From the IMG/VR virus record IMGVR_UViG_3300032006_000048, positions 1 through 30,990 of that record: DNA of 30,990 nt. One strand, 5' to 3'. The translations under genes and the position numbers were made by a program. This document shows positions 8,901-17,143 of this stretch, one piece after another. Under the pieces are notes generated by a model that saw nothing but the letters and a program-made list of their open reading frames with translations, was not told where the DNA came from and did no database searches. Every line of letters starts with the position of its first letter. The stretch's first letter is position 1. This DNA is from a virus.

Positions 8901-10008
8901 AAGCTAATCCTGATTTAAGAAAATGTTGTCTACGAGTTAATCCAGTTAAGAATTGAGTACCTCTCATTACTTTTCCTAAAGCACCATAACCAGTAAGGTT
9001 GACTGGGTCTAATATAAAAGTACCAAATTGTAGAGCTATTCCTTTCCAACCTAAAGAAGATAATAATTCAGCATTCTTTTGGTGTCTTGCAGCTTTCTCA
9101 GCTAAAAATTTTAAATGCTCCCCATTTAAAGCCCCTATTAAACCATCTGCAAATTCAGGATTTAAATTATATTCTTTTATAACAGAATCAAATTCTTCTT
9201 TATTATTTTCCCAACTAAAACCCTCCTCTTGAATAAATGTAGGAGAAGCAAATAAATCATAAGCATTTGCAAATATTGTATTTTCCCTAATAGATGCTTT
9301 CAGTGCTGCACTAACAGTTCTACCCTCTGCTATATGTTCTTGAAGTTGACTATAATTATATGCTCCATCTAAAAACAATCCTCTACTTACATCAGGTAAT
9401 TCTGACCAAAGATATTTCTGTTTAGTTATATCTATTGGTATAAACTTATCATCTAGAGTTTTTTTTTCAGCAGCTAATAAATCAGCTTCTTTATTTCTTC
9501 TAGTATTAAAGTCATCTCCAAAATTTCTTAGGTTAGCTTCAAGAGCTTCCCAATCTGCATCTCTAGCTTGTTTAATAAAATTCATTTCAGAACCATCTTT
9601 TCTAGTAAAAGCTGTTCCGTGTTGAAATCCTACTGAAGTAATTGCTGTTGCTTGTGCCTCAGATAATTCATCAAAAGGTACTTTAAAATCTTTACTTTCA
9701 TAAGTTTTCTTAACTTGATTTGCATACCAATTATGACTAGCTGTATCTATCTCCTTAACTTGCTCATCATTTAAAACTAAATTAGGAGCTATTTCTTCGG
9801 CTTCTGCTCCAGTCACGCCCATAAAGCTAGACAATAAATCTATTGTTTCAGAAGAAATTCCCATATTTTCAAGATACTCTGAAGTTTTAGTTCCTAAATC
9901 AAAACCTGTAGCAACAGTCACACCAGAGTTTTCACTTGGTACATAACCTTCGTTTACACCTTTGCCCTCTAAACTTGCAATAAATTCCCAATTAATATTT
10001 TTAGTCAT
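5950..10008 (-). CDS. Internal virion protein gp16-like with N-terminal lysozyme-like domain
   Basis: This 1352-residue protein, close to T7 gp16 in length (about 1318), should be ejected into the cell envelope at infection to breach peptidoglycan and help form the DNA channel. The N-terminal 170 residues are not the T7 soluble lytic transglycosylase. They read like a pesticin/T4-lysozyme-type muramidase: a glutamate in ASLEGKG (E14), then SGVTVATGFDLG with T34 and D37, and later AITSVGFQHGTAF. Glycine-rich hydrophobic stretches occur near 335-420 and near the C-terminus (FSMFAYTMMIGGSAYVA), as expected of a channel component. AAAGGAG lies just before the ATG. Gene order after gp15-like supports the call; the exact catalytic residues are inferred. 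Confidence 0.8.
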   Translation of the reverse strand: MTKNINWEFIASLEGKGVNEGYVPSENSGVTVATGFDLGTKTSEYLENMGISSETIDLLSSFMGVTGAEAEEIAPNLVLNDEQVKEIDTASHNWYANQVKKTYESKDFKVPFDELSEAQATAITSVGFQHGTAFTRKDGSEMNFIKQARDADWEALEANLRNFGDDFNTRRNKEADLLAAEKKTLDDKFIPIDITKQKYLWSELPDVSRGLFLDGAYNYSQLQEHIAEGRTVSAALKASIRENTIFANAYDLFASPTFIQEEGFSWENNKEEFDSVIKEYNLNPEFADGLIGALNGEHLKFLAEKAARHQKNAELLSSLGWKGIALQFGTFILDPVNLTGYGALGKVMRGTQFLTGLTRRQHFLKSGLAYGTMEGALYSPIALNNPSMGLNDILIASALGGTLGGGISALTAKNLRNIASATQKADLIENGLTPTKQAENTVFKNTKPSQKNKKLEKDLNDTSLIDNVELFFPKLRNIPFFGFSMTRSGTLGTSLSKKARLFNFKSMEDAVGYKDLKTGQAAKQDTTVEMARDQVVMQAHNTVYGNVGEAMKAYLKEKGYGGVRGFFQFGLKTRFMHDTKRAIIALSKREKKFKLTNAEELLLKDVNIVKAANAYADGFQLWAKLLKEAGVEGAEDLAQNTGRFYVPRKVSFESFLALERRIGEDGIEDLLTQAIAKQQPLINRLDNPISKGGEVKVKTGEINPKTGKEKTTKISVTKARAMAQMIVKAAKYNSRMGGFDIEQLIKIKNPEMLREYIDDVFSNLNKSQRDTLFDGLRNQIDVLTSGRFKERIRLDENFEATIKGQKVRLDEIFENDVDLLWHSYTNEMAGWYSLADRINIKSRNAWLKYKNELFNDIDTVYRDPEAVGEFKKLKNLTQRKAGGKFIAQEEKDTIESFFNNLMGRSTEAGDPTVGMNKWLRDLRRFNFVRVLNQVGIAQLPEYGVAVSQQGFRVLLNEIPIFRRLISNAQEGKVDDTFYKDMAIIGSSNGDDYLYRQYQAYDVLDRGVSQLDTTKKSLVSKPVQNAAEKVTGHASGLIGIDRNQRRIAMRLFVHRLAEDLIDVSKKGTMIKEISKGRLNRYRVLGLDDNDLIALAKEFNSPNVITETTALGRRVLKFDFVNFKDQNLVKKFGIAVNRYTKRSVQYNMIGDTSRFFSDNAYGKSMSQFRQFIMTAWNKQFLHNVAMGDFQTFSMFAYTMMIGGSAYVAQAHFNTIGMSPSEKKAYLKKKLGEKGDYTKVGMAAFQRAGWSSVMPPFMDLMLGQIAPEYRFNTRSSGQEMNLITGNPTYDLGEKVLGVGGSVVKSLFNSDYNFSKHDLNRIMRLLPYQNLYGVNQTLNFIRDHSGLPDKGKIGLY

Positions 10009-10016
10009 AATCTCCT

Positions 10017-12092
10017 TTAAAATTTATATGTTTGTCCTTGTCCAAAGAATTCCATTTCTGCATCTTCTAATTTTTTCCATTTCTTCTTACTTTCTCTTGC
10101 TTTCTTATCTTTTTTCATTTTTAATTTATATGCTTTTTCTTCTGCTTCTTTGTTTCTCAGAAGAACTCTATCTTTGACTAAACTAATTGGTAATTCTAAC
10201 CAAACAGTTTGACCATTTTTATATTCAACTGTTGCAGGTACTTCCAAAGGAGTTCCATCTTTATTTGATTTAAAATATAGTGTATCCCCCTCCTCATTAA
10301 CAATTAACTCATAATCATTTAAATCAACTCCTGTTGGTTTTGGAAACCCAGCAGCAACATCAGTATTTGTTTCATCATACCAAAATCCAACTAAATCTGT
10401 TTCTTGAATTATATTCTTTTCTTTATTTAATTTCTCTTTTAATAATTCTATTGAAGCAACTTTAAATGAATCATAGTTTTCCGCAGTGACACCAAATTGT
10501 TGCATCTTCCAATTACTTACCCATCTACCATTTACCAATGTATAGTGTTTTTCAATAAACTCGTGAGTATGTTGAATAAAATTATTGTTAGCTTCATCAT
10601 TAATATTTTTAAAATATTGACCTACCATTTCCACTAATTCTACATTAGGAGCATAAGCCATATTACCAGTTAAAGCTCTTAATGACTTTTTATCTTCTGT
10701 ATTTAATTCTAAAATTGATTTAGAGACAGAATCCATTGTACCCATTTCTCTAATAATATCTCTAGGGTCTTTACCAGCTTTCATTTTTACATTAGCAACA
10801 AAGAATTTAAATTTGTTTTTATCATTTTCTTTAAAATAAATACCTGTCATTCCATATCTATCTAAAGCAGCATAAACTTCTAAAGCTAATTTAGCATCTT
10901 CAGTATATTCACTACTTAATGGTTTTTGAAATAACTCTACAATTTGAGTAATTGGTTCATTACGTCTCATTCCATCTTTAAGTGCTATTACACTACCTAA
11001 AAACGCATCAGCATCACTAAATCCTTTACTTTTTCTAATTCTGTATTCTTTATCAAATATACTTTCGCCTAATTCTTTTCTATCGGATTTAGACATAGAA
11101 GCTACATTACCTATTTGCCAATTTGCAGTATTATTTTGTAATTCTATTGCGTCTCTTAATTTATCTACTAACTTAACAACTCTATCTTGATATTTAGGAT
11201 TATTAATTATTGCAGGTGTTCCATCTGGTCTAGGTTGTGTAAGTATTTCAATAAATTCTGCTGAAAATCTACCGTCTAAAGAAGCGTGTAATTCTGCTTC
11301 ACTTATTACAATATTATCAAATTCAGCTAAAGTTAAAGCAGGATTTCTATTTGCTTTTATATTTTCAAATAAAGATAAATAAGTTTTAGACATATTTTCT
11401 TTAAAGAACTTCTGTTTCTTTTCTTGATAATTCTTACCCAATGTCATTGGAGGATTTGATTCATAGAACGCAACTTCAAGAGCTTGTTCTACTTTCTCAG
11501 GTATAGATTGAATACTTTTAGACGTATTACCTATAACTCTGTACTTTAAAGCTTCTTCTTCTTTCTCAAATTCTTTTACATTAATCCATTTTCTTAAAGC
11601 TAAAGTAGAGTCATTAAAAGCTGAAGCGAAAAATTCATCATCAGCTTTATCTTCTAAATACTTACCACTAAATTCGTTATAATGCTCTTGCCAATTATAA
11701 TTAGGCTCATTTCTTTTTGTTATATACTCATCTTTAAAATCTGCGACCATTCCATCAACAGAATTAATTGCATATTGTTTGTATGCTCCATATCTAGCCC
11801 AACCATTATAAATATTTGGAAACCCTTTTTTTGCAGCAAGCTTAGATTCTTCAAGAGTCATACCATTGATTTTAGCTGCACCTAAATTAGCTTGTTTTAA
11901 ATTTTCTTCGTCTAAATTTCTTTGAACAATCTTTTGTAATTTTGGATTAATTTTAGCAAAAGTATCAGCAAGCTGTTCAAATTTACTCTTACCAATAATA
12001 TTAGGTGTTGAACCAACATTTCCTACAGCTTCAGGAACAGGTGCGTTTTCTATTTCAACATTTACTCCTAAATCTGTATTTATCTTAACCAT
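10017..12092 (-). CDS. Internal virion protein gp15-like
   Basis: This 691-residue protein (T7 gp15 is about 747) lies in the gp14-gp15-gp16 position and is assigned mainly by synteny and size. In the T7 family this protein is part of the internal core and forms the periplasmic part of the ejection conduit. The sequence is soluble, alpha-helix-rich and highly charged, with no cysteine cluster and no membrane segment. The last 70 residues are lysine-rich (KLKMKKDKKARESKKKWKKL) and end GQGQTYKF. Its ATG overlaps the gp14-like stop in TAATG at 12092, so translation is probably coupled. Eight bases separate it from the gp16-like gene. Confidence 0.7.
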   Translation of the reverse strand: MVKINTDLGVNVEIENAPVPEAVGNVGSTPNIIGKSKFEQLADTFAKINPKLQKIVQRNLDEENLKQANLGAAKINGMTLEESKLAAKKGFPNIYNGWARYGAYKQYAINSVDGMVADFKDEYITKRNEPNYNWQEHYNEFSGKYLEDKADDEFFASAFNDSTLALRKWINVKEFEKEEEALKYRVIGNTSKSIQSIPEKVEQALEVAFYESNPPMTLGKNYQEKKQKFFKENMSKTYLSLFENIKANRNPALTLAEFDNIVISEAELHASLDGRFSAEFIEILTQPRPDGTPAIINNPKYQDRVVKLVDKLRDAIELQNNTANWQIGNVASMSKSDRKELGESIFDKEYRIRKSKGFSDADAFLGSVIALKDGMRRNEPITQIVELFQKPLSSEYTEDAKLALEVYAALDRYGMTGIYFKENDKNKFKFFVANVKMKAGKDPRDIIREMGTMDSVSKSILELNTEDKKSLRALTGNMAYAPNVELVEMVGQYFKNINDEANNNFIQHTHEFIEKHYTLVNGRWVSNWKMQQFGVTAENYDSFKVASIELLKEKLNKEKNIIQETDLVGFWYDETNTDVAAGFPKPTGVDLNDYELIVNEEGDTLYFKSNKDGTPLEVPATVEYKNGQTVWLELPISLVKDRVLLRNKEAEEKAYKLKMKKDKKARESKKKWKKLEDAEMEFFGQGQTYKF

Positions 12093-12667
12093 TATTTATC
12101 CGCTTCCCAATCGTATGATTCTTGGTATGAATTGTCAAAACCATCAGCAGGAGTATCAGGTGCTTGATTAGCCATATACATTCCACCAATATCCATACCT
12201 ACATCTAAAGCATAAGTCATAAATGATGGTTTATGCGCTCTAGGTAAATTAATTATTTGATTTCCAAATCTTCTATTCCAAGCTAATCTATCTGCACTAA
12301 TACCTCGTATAAAATTCTCATAGTTTATATCTACTGTATTTTTAGACCTACCAGATTGTCTAAGAATATCCCCAACAACTGTATTATATAAATTACCACC
12401 AATACCTTTTTCAAAGAAAGCAAGTTTAGCAACTCCTATAGTTTTTTGCTCTTTAACTAAAATATCAAACTTCTTTTTTCCTAATTGATCTTCTTTAACT
12501 TCTTTTTTTCTAATAAGTGCTTTATCTTTATAAATTGCTTCTTCTCTTAGGTTGGCTGCTTTTGTATCAGTCGTTCTATTAATCCAATTTGCTTTTGATT
12601 TATCAGCTCTATACTGACTGTATCCTTGTAGGACTCTCATTCCTACATAGGCTTCCATAGTACACAT
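12092..12667 (-). CDS. Internal virion protein gp14-like
   Basis: This 191-residue protein (T7 gp14 is about 196) is assigned by position between the gp13-like and gp15-like genes and by matching length. In T7 this core protein is ejected and forms the outer-membrane pore. The N-terminus has MEAYVGMRVLQGYSQYRADK, then a long charged helix to about residue 80. A small hydrophobic glycine-rich stretch (YALDVGMDIGGMYMANQA) lies near the C-terminus. Two starts are possible: ATG at 12667 or ATG at 12658 (three codons later). GAGGAG lies upstream, 13 nt from the first, so the first is used here, with the second nearly as likely. Confidence 0.7.
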   Translation of the reverse strand: MCTMEAYVGMRVLQGYSQYRADKSKANWINRTTDTKAANLREEAIYKDKALIRKKEVKEDQLGKKKFDILVKEQKTIGVAKLAFFEKGIGGNLYNTVVGDILRQSGRSKNTVDINYENFIRGISADRLAWNRRFGNQIINLPRAHKPSFMTYALDVGMDIGGMYMANQAPDTPADGFDNSYQESYDWEADK

Positions 12668-12668
12668 A

Positions 12669-13133
12669 TTATTTTTTCTTCTCCTCTTTTAAAAATCCAT
12701 AAAATAAAACATCGTTAAATGTTTTTTCATTAATAATTCTGAAACCACACCATTTAAGCCAAGTTAAATGAAGTTTATTTCTACTATCTATATAATTAAA
12801 AAGAACAGGAAATTTATCCTGCATTTCTTGAACTCTATTTTTACATTCTCTTAAAAATTTAATCTTAATCTTTTTAATTTTAGGTGTGCATAATAAAAAT
12901 GGAGAGCCAATATTTTTGTCATCTAAAGATGATACTACTCCATAAATACCTGCAATTTCATCATCTACAAAAAATGACCGACAATAATCAGTCATAGTAA
13001 ATCCTTTTAATAAAGTTTTTTGAACATTAGTTGTTCCTGTTTTAGCTTTAATTTCTGCCTCATCTTCAGGTCTTAAATCTTTTGCTAATAACTTTATATG
13101 TTTACTGGTTGTATCTATTTCATCTATTTTCAT
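12669..13133 (-). CDS. Internal virion protein A (gp13-like, DUF2833-type)
   Basis: The protein is 154 residues from the chosen ATG at 13133, which overlaps the tail-tube B stop in TAATG. The frame is open further upstream to 13178, but that start would lie inside the upstream gene and lacks support. The sequence (FTMTDYCRSFFVDDEIAGIYGV, then GSPFLLCTPKI and LHLTWLKWCGFRII) resembles the T7 gp13 family, whose fold is like a GNAT acetyltransferase. Whether any acetyltransferase activity exists is unknown, and in T7 the protein is needed for virion morphogenesis. Only 1 nt separates it from the gp14-like gene. Confidence 0.7.
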   Translation of the reverse strand: MKIDEIDTTSKHIKLLAKDLRPEDEAEIKAKTGTTNVQKTLLKGFTMTDYCRSFFVDDEIAGIYGVVSSLDDKNIGSPFLLCTPKIKKIKIKFLRECKNRVQEMQDKFPVLFNYIDSRNKLHLTWLKWCGFRIINEKTFNDVLFYGFLKEEKKK

Positions 13134-15526
13134 TAAGTTATAACACGAGTTGAAAGTACAGAGAATATACCCTCCCACTCAGCAGATAGAAAATTACACG
13201 GAATATAACTATCTGATGTTATATCAATAACTGTATCTTCATTTTTACATTGAATTGGAAACTTAAATGTTCCACTCTCTAAATTAGGTGTACCAAGTGT
13301 AAATGAACTTGATCCTAATAGTTGCCCTGTAAATTTGTATGTTGTAGCTGTTCTAGCTAATGGTGTAAGTACAACTTCAAAATATCCAGTATCTCCATAA
13401 ACAAGAGACATATTTTTTAATTGTAATCTTCCAATATTAACACTTGTAGAACTCCCTCCAGCTTTTTGTTCTTTTACATAAAAAGTTGGAAAAGTGTATT
13501 TAAATGTATATTTTCTCCCCACAATCGCAGGGTTAGCTGAATAATCTCCATCAACTACTAAAGTAGTATTAGTTGAACTAGCTAAAGTTAAATTTCTTCC
13601 TTTTTGTGTAGATGACCACGAGCCACCTAAAACAACTTCTCTAGAATTACTTTCTTGATAAGGTAGTGTCCAAGTAGTTTTGTTTGTTCCACTATCATAA
13701 ACTCCTGTTAAACTCGTTTTACGATCTAATAAAACCGTGAAGTCTAAATCAGTATCTACTTCATTTGTTTTTAAATTCATCTTTTCTAGATAAGTACCAT
13801 CAGACCTTTTAACGACAAAGTATAAATAATTCTGAATCGTATCACCATCTAATAATACATCTGTATTAGCAAATTTGTATGTAGACCAAGAACGCTGTAA
13901 TGATTTTTGGTTTACATCAAAGTAATATTTATAAACAAATAAAGAACTTCTATCCCCTGAGGCAAAAGCAAATAAAGTATTTTCCGCAGATGAGCCTTTC
14001 AGTCCTGTAATTGTACCAGTAATATATCTAGGTAAATTAACAGTTGTATCTAAAGCATCTTTAATTTCAGTTTCAGAAGTCACATAGTATTCTCTTACAC
14101 CTGCATAACTTCCTCTTGATATTCCAAAATAAATATTCTGTCCTAATCCTATAGGTTTAGAACCATCATCAATTTCATATTCAGTTGTTTGATTTATTGA
14201 AACTGTTTTTGCAGATAAGACTTCTTCAGTATCAAGTGTAAATTGAGTTTGATCTGAAAATAAAACTAACTGCTCATTAAAAGGTACTGCATACTTTAAT
14301 ATAGAAACTTTGTTATGACTAACAGCTACATCAAGCATATCATCATCAACAGCAGTCGTCACTGTTGTTGCCCAAAATGTAAAGAATTTACCTGCTTTAG
14401 AAAATATTACATTTTCATCAGATAAAAAACCAAGTCTATTTCTATAAAAGAATATATCATTTATTTTTCTTCCCACGAACGTAGGGACAGGACTTGTAGT
14501 CTCGTCTCCTACTGTTCGTGATGCAAATTCGGGTTCTGTATATTGAGTACCACTAACCGTGTAAGTTGAACCGTCTGCTTTGCAAAACCTAAAATTCCCG
14601 TCTGCTGTTCTAATTAAAAGATGAGGCATTGTAGACATATCAAAAGAATTATCTAAACCATCTTTTACTGTTTCTACCCAAGCATTACCGTCCCACTTAA
14701 CGAAGTAATTATCAAATTCTGTACCCCCATCTCCCACAATTTCTACAACAAATCCAGTATGCCCTTTGTATGGTAAATCTGAAAATGAATTAGTTTTATC
14801 TTTAACTAAAATTAATCCATCTCCTCCTAAACCATCAGAAACCGTTGTTGTAAATGTTCCTGAAGCTTTAGAAACATAAATTATAGAGCCATCTCTCGAA
14901 ACTGTGTATCCTGATAAATTAGAATTTAAATCATTATATAATTCTGTTGCAATATTATCTGTTGTTATTGATGATGCGTTTCCTGAACTAGAATTATCTA
15001 AAGTTTGATAACTAGCTACATTAGAACCATCAATATCAATAGAGTAAGTAGTTTTATACTGACCATTTTTTACATAGAAAATTGCTTCGTCAGGTCTAGC
15101 CGCTGAAGTTGATCCAGACTTTGCTACTGTTTTAGTTTTATTAACTATAAAAGTATAGTCAGCAACAGTGACTAAATTAAAATCTGATTGTGGAGATGTT
15201 GAAGTTAAATACGAAACACCATCAGGAGATACTACTGTTTTTGCATTTCCAGCTAAATCATAAACTTTTAAATTTTGGTCATTAACTAAAACAACATATT
15301 GTTCTGAGCTATCTCTATTTATAATATGTACTTTACTGTTAGTAAAAGTATCAGTATTTAATTTTGCAATATGTTCTGATGGTGGTCTTTTTCCTAAACC
15401 ACTAATAATATCAGATAATCCATTTTCTTGTAATACAGATTGATTAGGTAATTTTACTGTATTAGGTTGTTGTGAAACTCCATTTAATAAATTTGGTATT
15501 GAAGTTGAAATTAATCTTGCACTCAT
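13133..15526 (-). CDS. Tail tubular protein B (gp12-like nozzle)
   Basis: This 797-residue protein is almost exactly the length of T7 gp12 (794), the hexameric nozzle at the tail tip. The N-terminus has the family signature SIPNLLNGVSQQPNTVKLPN, followed by NGLSDIISGLGKRPP. The middle carries YRNRLGFLSDENVIFSKAG and FSDQTQFTLDTEEVLSAKT, both typical of this beta-propeller-rich family. No membrane segment or signal peptide is visible. The ATG overlaps the tail-tube A stop in TAATG at 15526, and its own stop overlaps the gp13-like start the same way, placing it inside a coupled tail-assembly block. Confidence 0.9.
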   Translation of the reverse strand: MSARLISTSIPNLLNGVSQQPNTVKLPNQSVLQENGLSDIISGLGKRPPSEHIAKLNTDTFTNSKVHIINRDSSEQYVVLVNDQNLKVYDLAGNAKTVVSPDGVSYLTSTSPQSDFNLVTVADYTFIVNKTKTVAKSGSTSAARPDEAIFYVKNGQYKTTYSIDIDGSNVASYQTLDNSSSGNASSITTDNIATELYNDLNSNLSGYTVSRDGSIIYVSKASGTFTTTVSDGLGGDGLILVKDKTNSFSDLPYKGHTGFVVEIVGDGGTEFDNYFVKWDGNAWVETVKDGLDNSFDMSTMPHLLIRTADGNFRFCKADGSTYTVSGTQYTEPEFASRTVGDETTSPVPTFVGRKINDIFFYRNRLGFLSDENVIFSKAGKFFTFWATTVTTAVDDDMLDVAVSHNKVSILKYAVPFNEQLVLFSDQTQFTLDTEEVLSAKTVSINQTTEYEIDDGSKPIGLGQNIYFGISRGSYAGVREYYVTSETEIKDALDTTVNLPRYITGTITGLKGSSAENTLFAFASGDRSSLFVYKYYFDVNQKSLQRSWSTYKFANTDVLLDGDTIQNYLYFVVKRSDGTYLEKMNLKTNEVDTDLDFTVLLDRKTSLTGVYDSGTNKTTWTLPYQESNSREVVLGGSWSSTQKGRNLTLASSTNTTLVVDGDYSANPAIVGRKYTFKYTFPTFYVKEQKAGGSSTSVNIGRLQLKNMSLVYGDTGYFEVVLTPLARTATTYKFTGQLLGSSSFTLGTPNLESGTFKFPIQCKNEDTVIDITSDSYIPCNFLSAEWEGIFSVLSTRVIT

Positions 15527-16140
15527 TATTCATCTGTAATTGTAGATTTCGCAGGTTGATAATTACCTCTGTCTATTACTCTATAAGTAGAATAATTGTC
15601 AAAGATACTGTGATCTCTAGTATCTCCCTCTTGTTCTTTTAAAGCTGATAAAGCTTGAATTTCATCTGTTTGATGAAACTTATGTAAAGTTTCAGAAGCT
15701 AACATTCTATCTTGAAAAATTCTTGCAGCTCTAATTGTAATATATCTTCTAGCTGTTTCTGGTAATTCGGTAAAGTCTAAGTACCAAGTAATATTAACTT
15801 TAACATCATTTGTAATTGTATATGTATGATTTTCTCTATCCCAAAGTTTTCTTGCTCTTTCAACATAATCCTTATCTGCATCTTCATTTGAAGTATCTAC
15901 TCTTAAAGCATTAGTAGGTAATTCAATTTGATTTGAAGAATTTTTAGTTAATTTATAGTCTGTATCTGTATTAAAATGCCAACCTACACTTTGAACTTCT
16001 CTAGATACATTATCTAAAATTTGAATTGCTATTGAAACATCATTAGTTGTAGAAGATGTTATTGTGTTAACTGGACTCTCTCCAATCGCAGTAAGCATTA
16101 CATTAACGCTTTCTAATTTAGTTGTAGTTGTTAAAGCCAT
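15526..16140 (-). CDS. Tail tubular protein A (gp11-like adaptor)
   Basis: This 204-residue protein (T7 gp11 is about 196) forms the ring that connects portal and nozzle. The family opening LESVNVMLTAIGESPVNTI is present, with REVQSVGWHFNTD and later TARRYITIRAARIFQDRML. The start is ATG 16140. No Shine-Dalgarno is seen upstream; the sequence between the UUCG hairpin and the start is A/T only (AAATTTATTTATT). That is unusual here, because the neighbouring scaffold and capsid genes both have GAGGAG. Translation may rely on an unstructured A/T-rich leader. It is coupled to tail tube B by TAATG. Confidence 0.9.
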   Translation of the reverse strand: MALTTTTKLESVNVMLTAIGESPVNTITSSTTNDVSIAIQILDNVSREVQSVGWHFNTDTDYKLTKNSSNQIELPTNALRVDTSNEDADKDYVERARKLWDRENHTYTITNDVKVNITWYLDFTELPETARRYITIRAARIFQDRMLASETLHKFHQTDEIQALSALKEQEGDTRDHSIFDNYSTYRVIDRGNYQPAKSTITDE

Positions 16141-16156
16141 AATAAATAAATTTATA

Positions 16157-16182
16157 TGAGAGGCGACCGAAGCCGCCTCCCA
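16157..16182 (-). terminator. Stable C(UUCG)G hairpin after the capsid gene
   Basis: On the minus-strand transcript an 11-bp stem (two G-U wobbles) closes a UUCG loop with the extra-stable C(UUCG)G arrangement. It begins 22 nt after the capsid stop codon and ends 16 nt before the tail-tube A start. The 3' side is A/U-rich but lacks an uninterrupted U run, so it may be a partial terminator or a 3'-end stabiliser for capsid mRNA. It plausibly sets the capsid to tail expression ratio, in the same place as T7's Tphi terminator. The role is inferred from position. Confidence 0.6.
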
Positions 16183-16204
16183 AAGTAAACCAACGTAAAA
16201 TTAA

Positions 16205-17143
16205 TTACGCAGTTTTGATCTCAATAGAACACACTGGATTTAATGGTGCGTGACCCATAGCATATTTAGCTACCATCAACGTACCTTGTCTTTGGATTTG
16301 GTATTCCATTTCTGTAGACAAGTCCATTAATTTAACTGTTCCAACTGCATTTTTCTGCCAAACAACTCCAACAGTGTTAGAAAAGTCACCTGCAAAATTT
16401 GTAGATGAACCTTGACTAACGCCAGAGTTAATGTTTGTAGATGGTACATTGTTTGTAGGAACAATATTTATTCCTGCAACTTTTAGTACTTTACCATCAG
16501 AGTAAGAACCGTTTCCACCCCAATCTCTATTTATAACAGTAGTTCCTTGAATTAGATTGTAGTAAGCCGCTGGGCTAACTGCACAGTATCTATCTTCAGC
16601 AGGAACATCTGCTTCATCTAAAGCCTCAGCGGCACTAAAAATAGTAGCTGCTGCGGAAGCTGCATTAGTATTAAAGTCAGCATCAGTTAATTGTGCGCCT
16701 GCTGCTTGTGGACTTAATGCACTCGCTCTAGAGTTAAGGATAAGGTTTTGGTAAACGTGTTTATCCATTTGATTTGCTAACGCACGACCTAACTCTTTTG
16801 AGTAAATTGATCTTACGTCATAATGATTCATAGCCTCATCAATTTTAGCTATGAAAACTGGAGCAATCAATAAGTTCTCAATAGAGATTGTTCTCTCGTT
16901 ATGAGTTATTGACCCACCAGTGATCTCATTCCCGCTAGTATGGTAGCTCGCAGTTGCTTTCCCAATTATAGGAAATTGTGCGCTCTTACCGCTACTAATC
17001 GTACGAACAAGATGTTTGTCTAGGGTTGAATTTGCTGTTTCAAAAGCAGTAATAACTTCGCCCGAAAAAACCTTCAAAAACGAAGCTGTAGTACTACCTG
17101 TGTCAGCATTTTCCCCTATGTGTGATACAGTATAATTTGACAT
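16205..17143 (-). CDS. Major capsid protein (gp10-like)
   Basis: This 312-residue protein is the shell subunit of the T7 gp10 type (HK97 fold; T7 gp10A is about 345). It opens with ENADTGSTTASFLKVFSGEV, then FETANSTLDKHLVRTISSGK, followed by SAQFPIIGKATASYH and IENLLIAPVFIAKIDEAMNH, all family-typical. The C-terminus ends NPVCSIEIKTA with no obvious frameshift extension. A strong GAGGAG precedes the ATG. The gene follows the scaffold after a 139-nt structured leader and is followed by the UUCG hairpin, so it appears to be expressed separately from its neighbours, as expected for the most abundant virion protein. Confidence 0.93.
   Translation of the reverse strand: MSNYTVSHIGENADTGSTTASFLKVFSGEVITAFETANSTLDKHLVRTISSGKSAQFPIIGKATASYHTSGNEITGGSITHNERTISIENLLIAPVFIAKIDEAMNHYDVRSIYSKELGRALANQMDKHVYQNLILNSRASALSPQAAGAQLTDADFNTNAASAAATIFSAAEALDEADVPAEDRYCAVSPAAYYNLIQGTTVINRDWGGNGSYSDGKVLKVAGINIVPTNNVPSTNINSGVSQGSSTNFAGDFSNTVGVVWQKNAVGTVKLMDLSTEMEYQIQRQGTLMVAKYAMGHAPLNPVCSIEIKTA

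Noticed and set aside
13134-13178. N-terminal extension of the gp13-like protein inside the tail-tube B gene
   Set aside because: The TAATG-coupled ATG at 13133 matches the junction style of the genome, and the extension adds only sequence shadowing the upstream gene.
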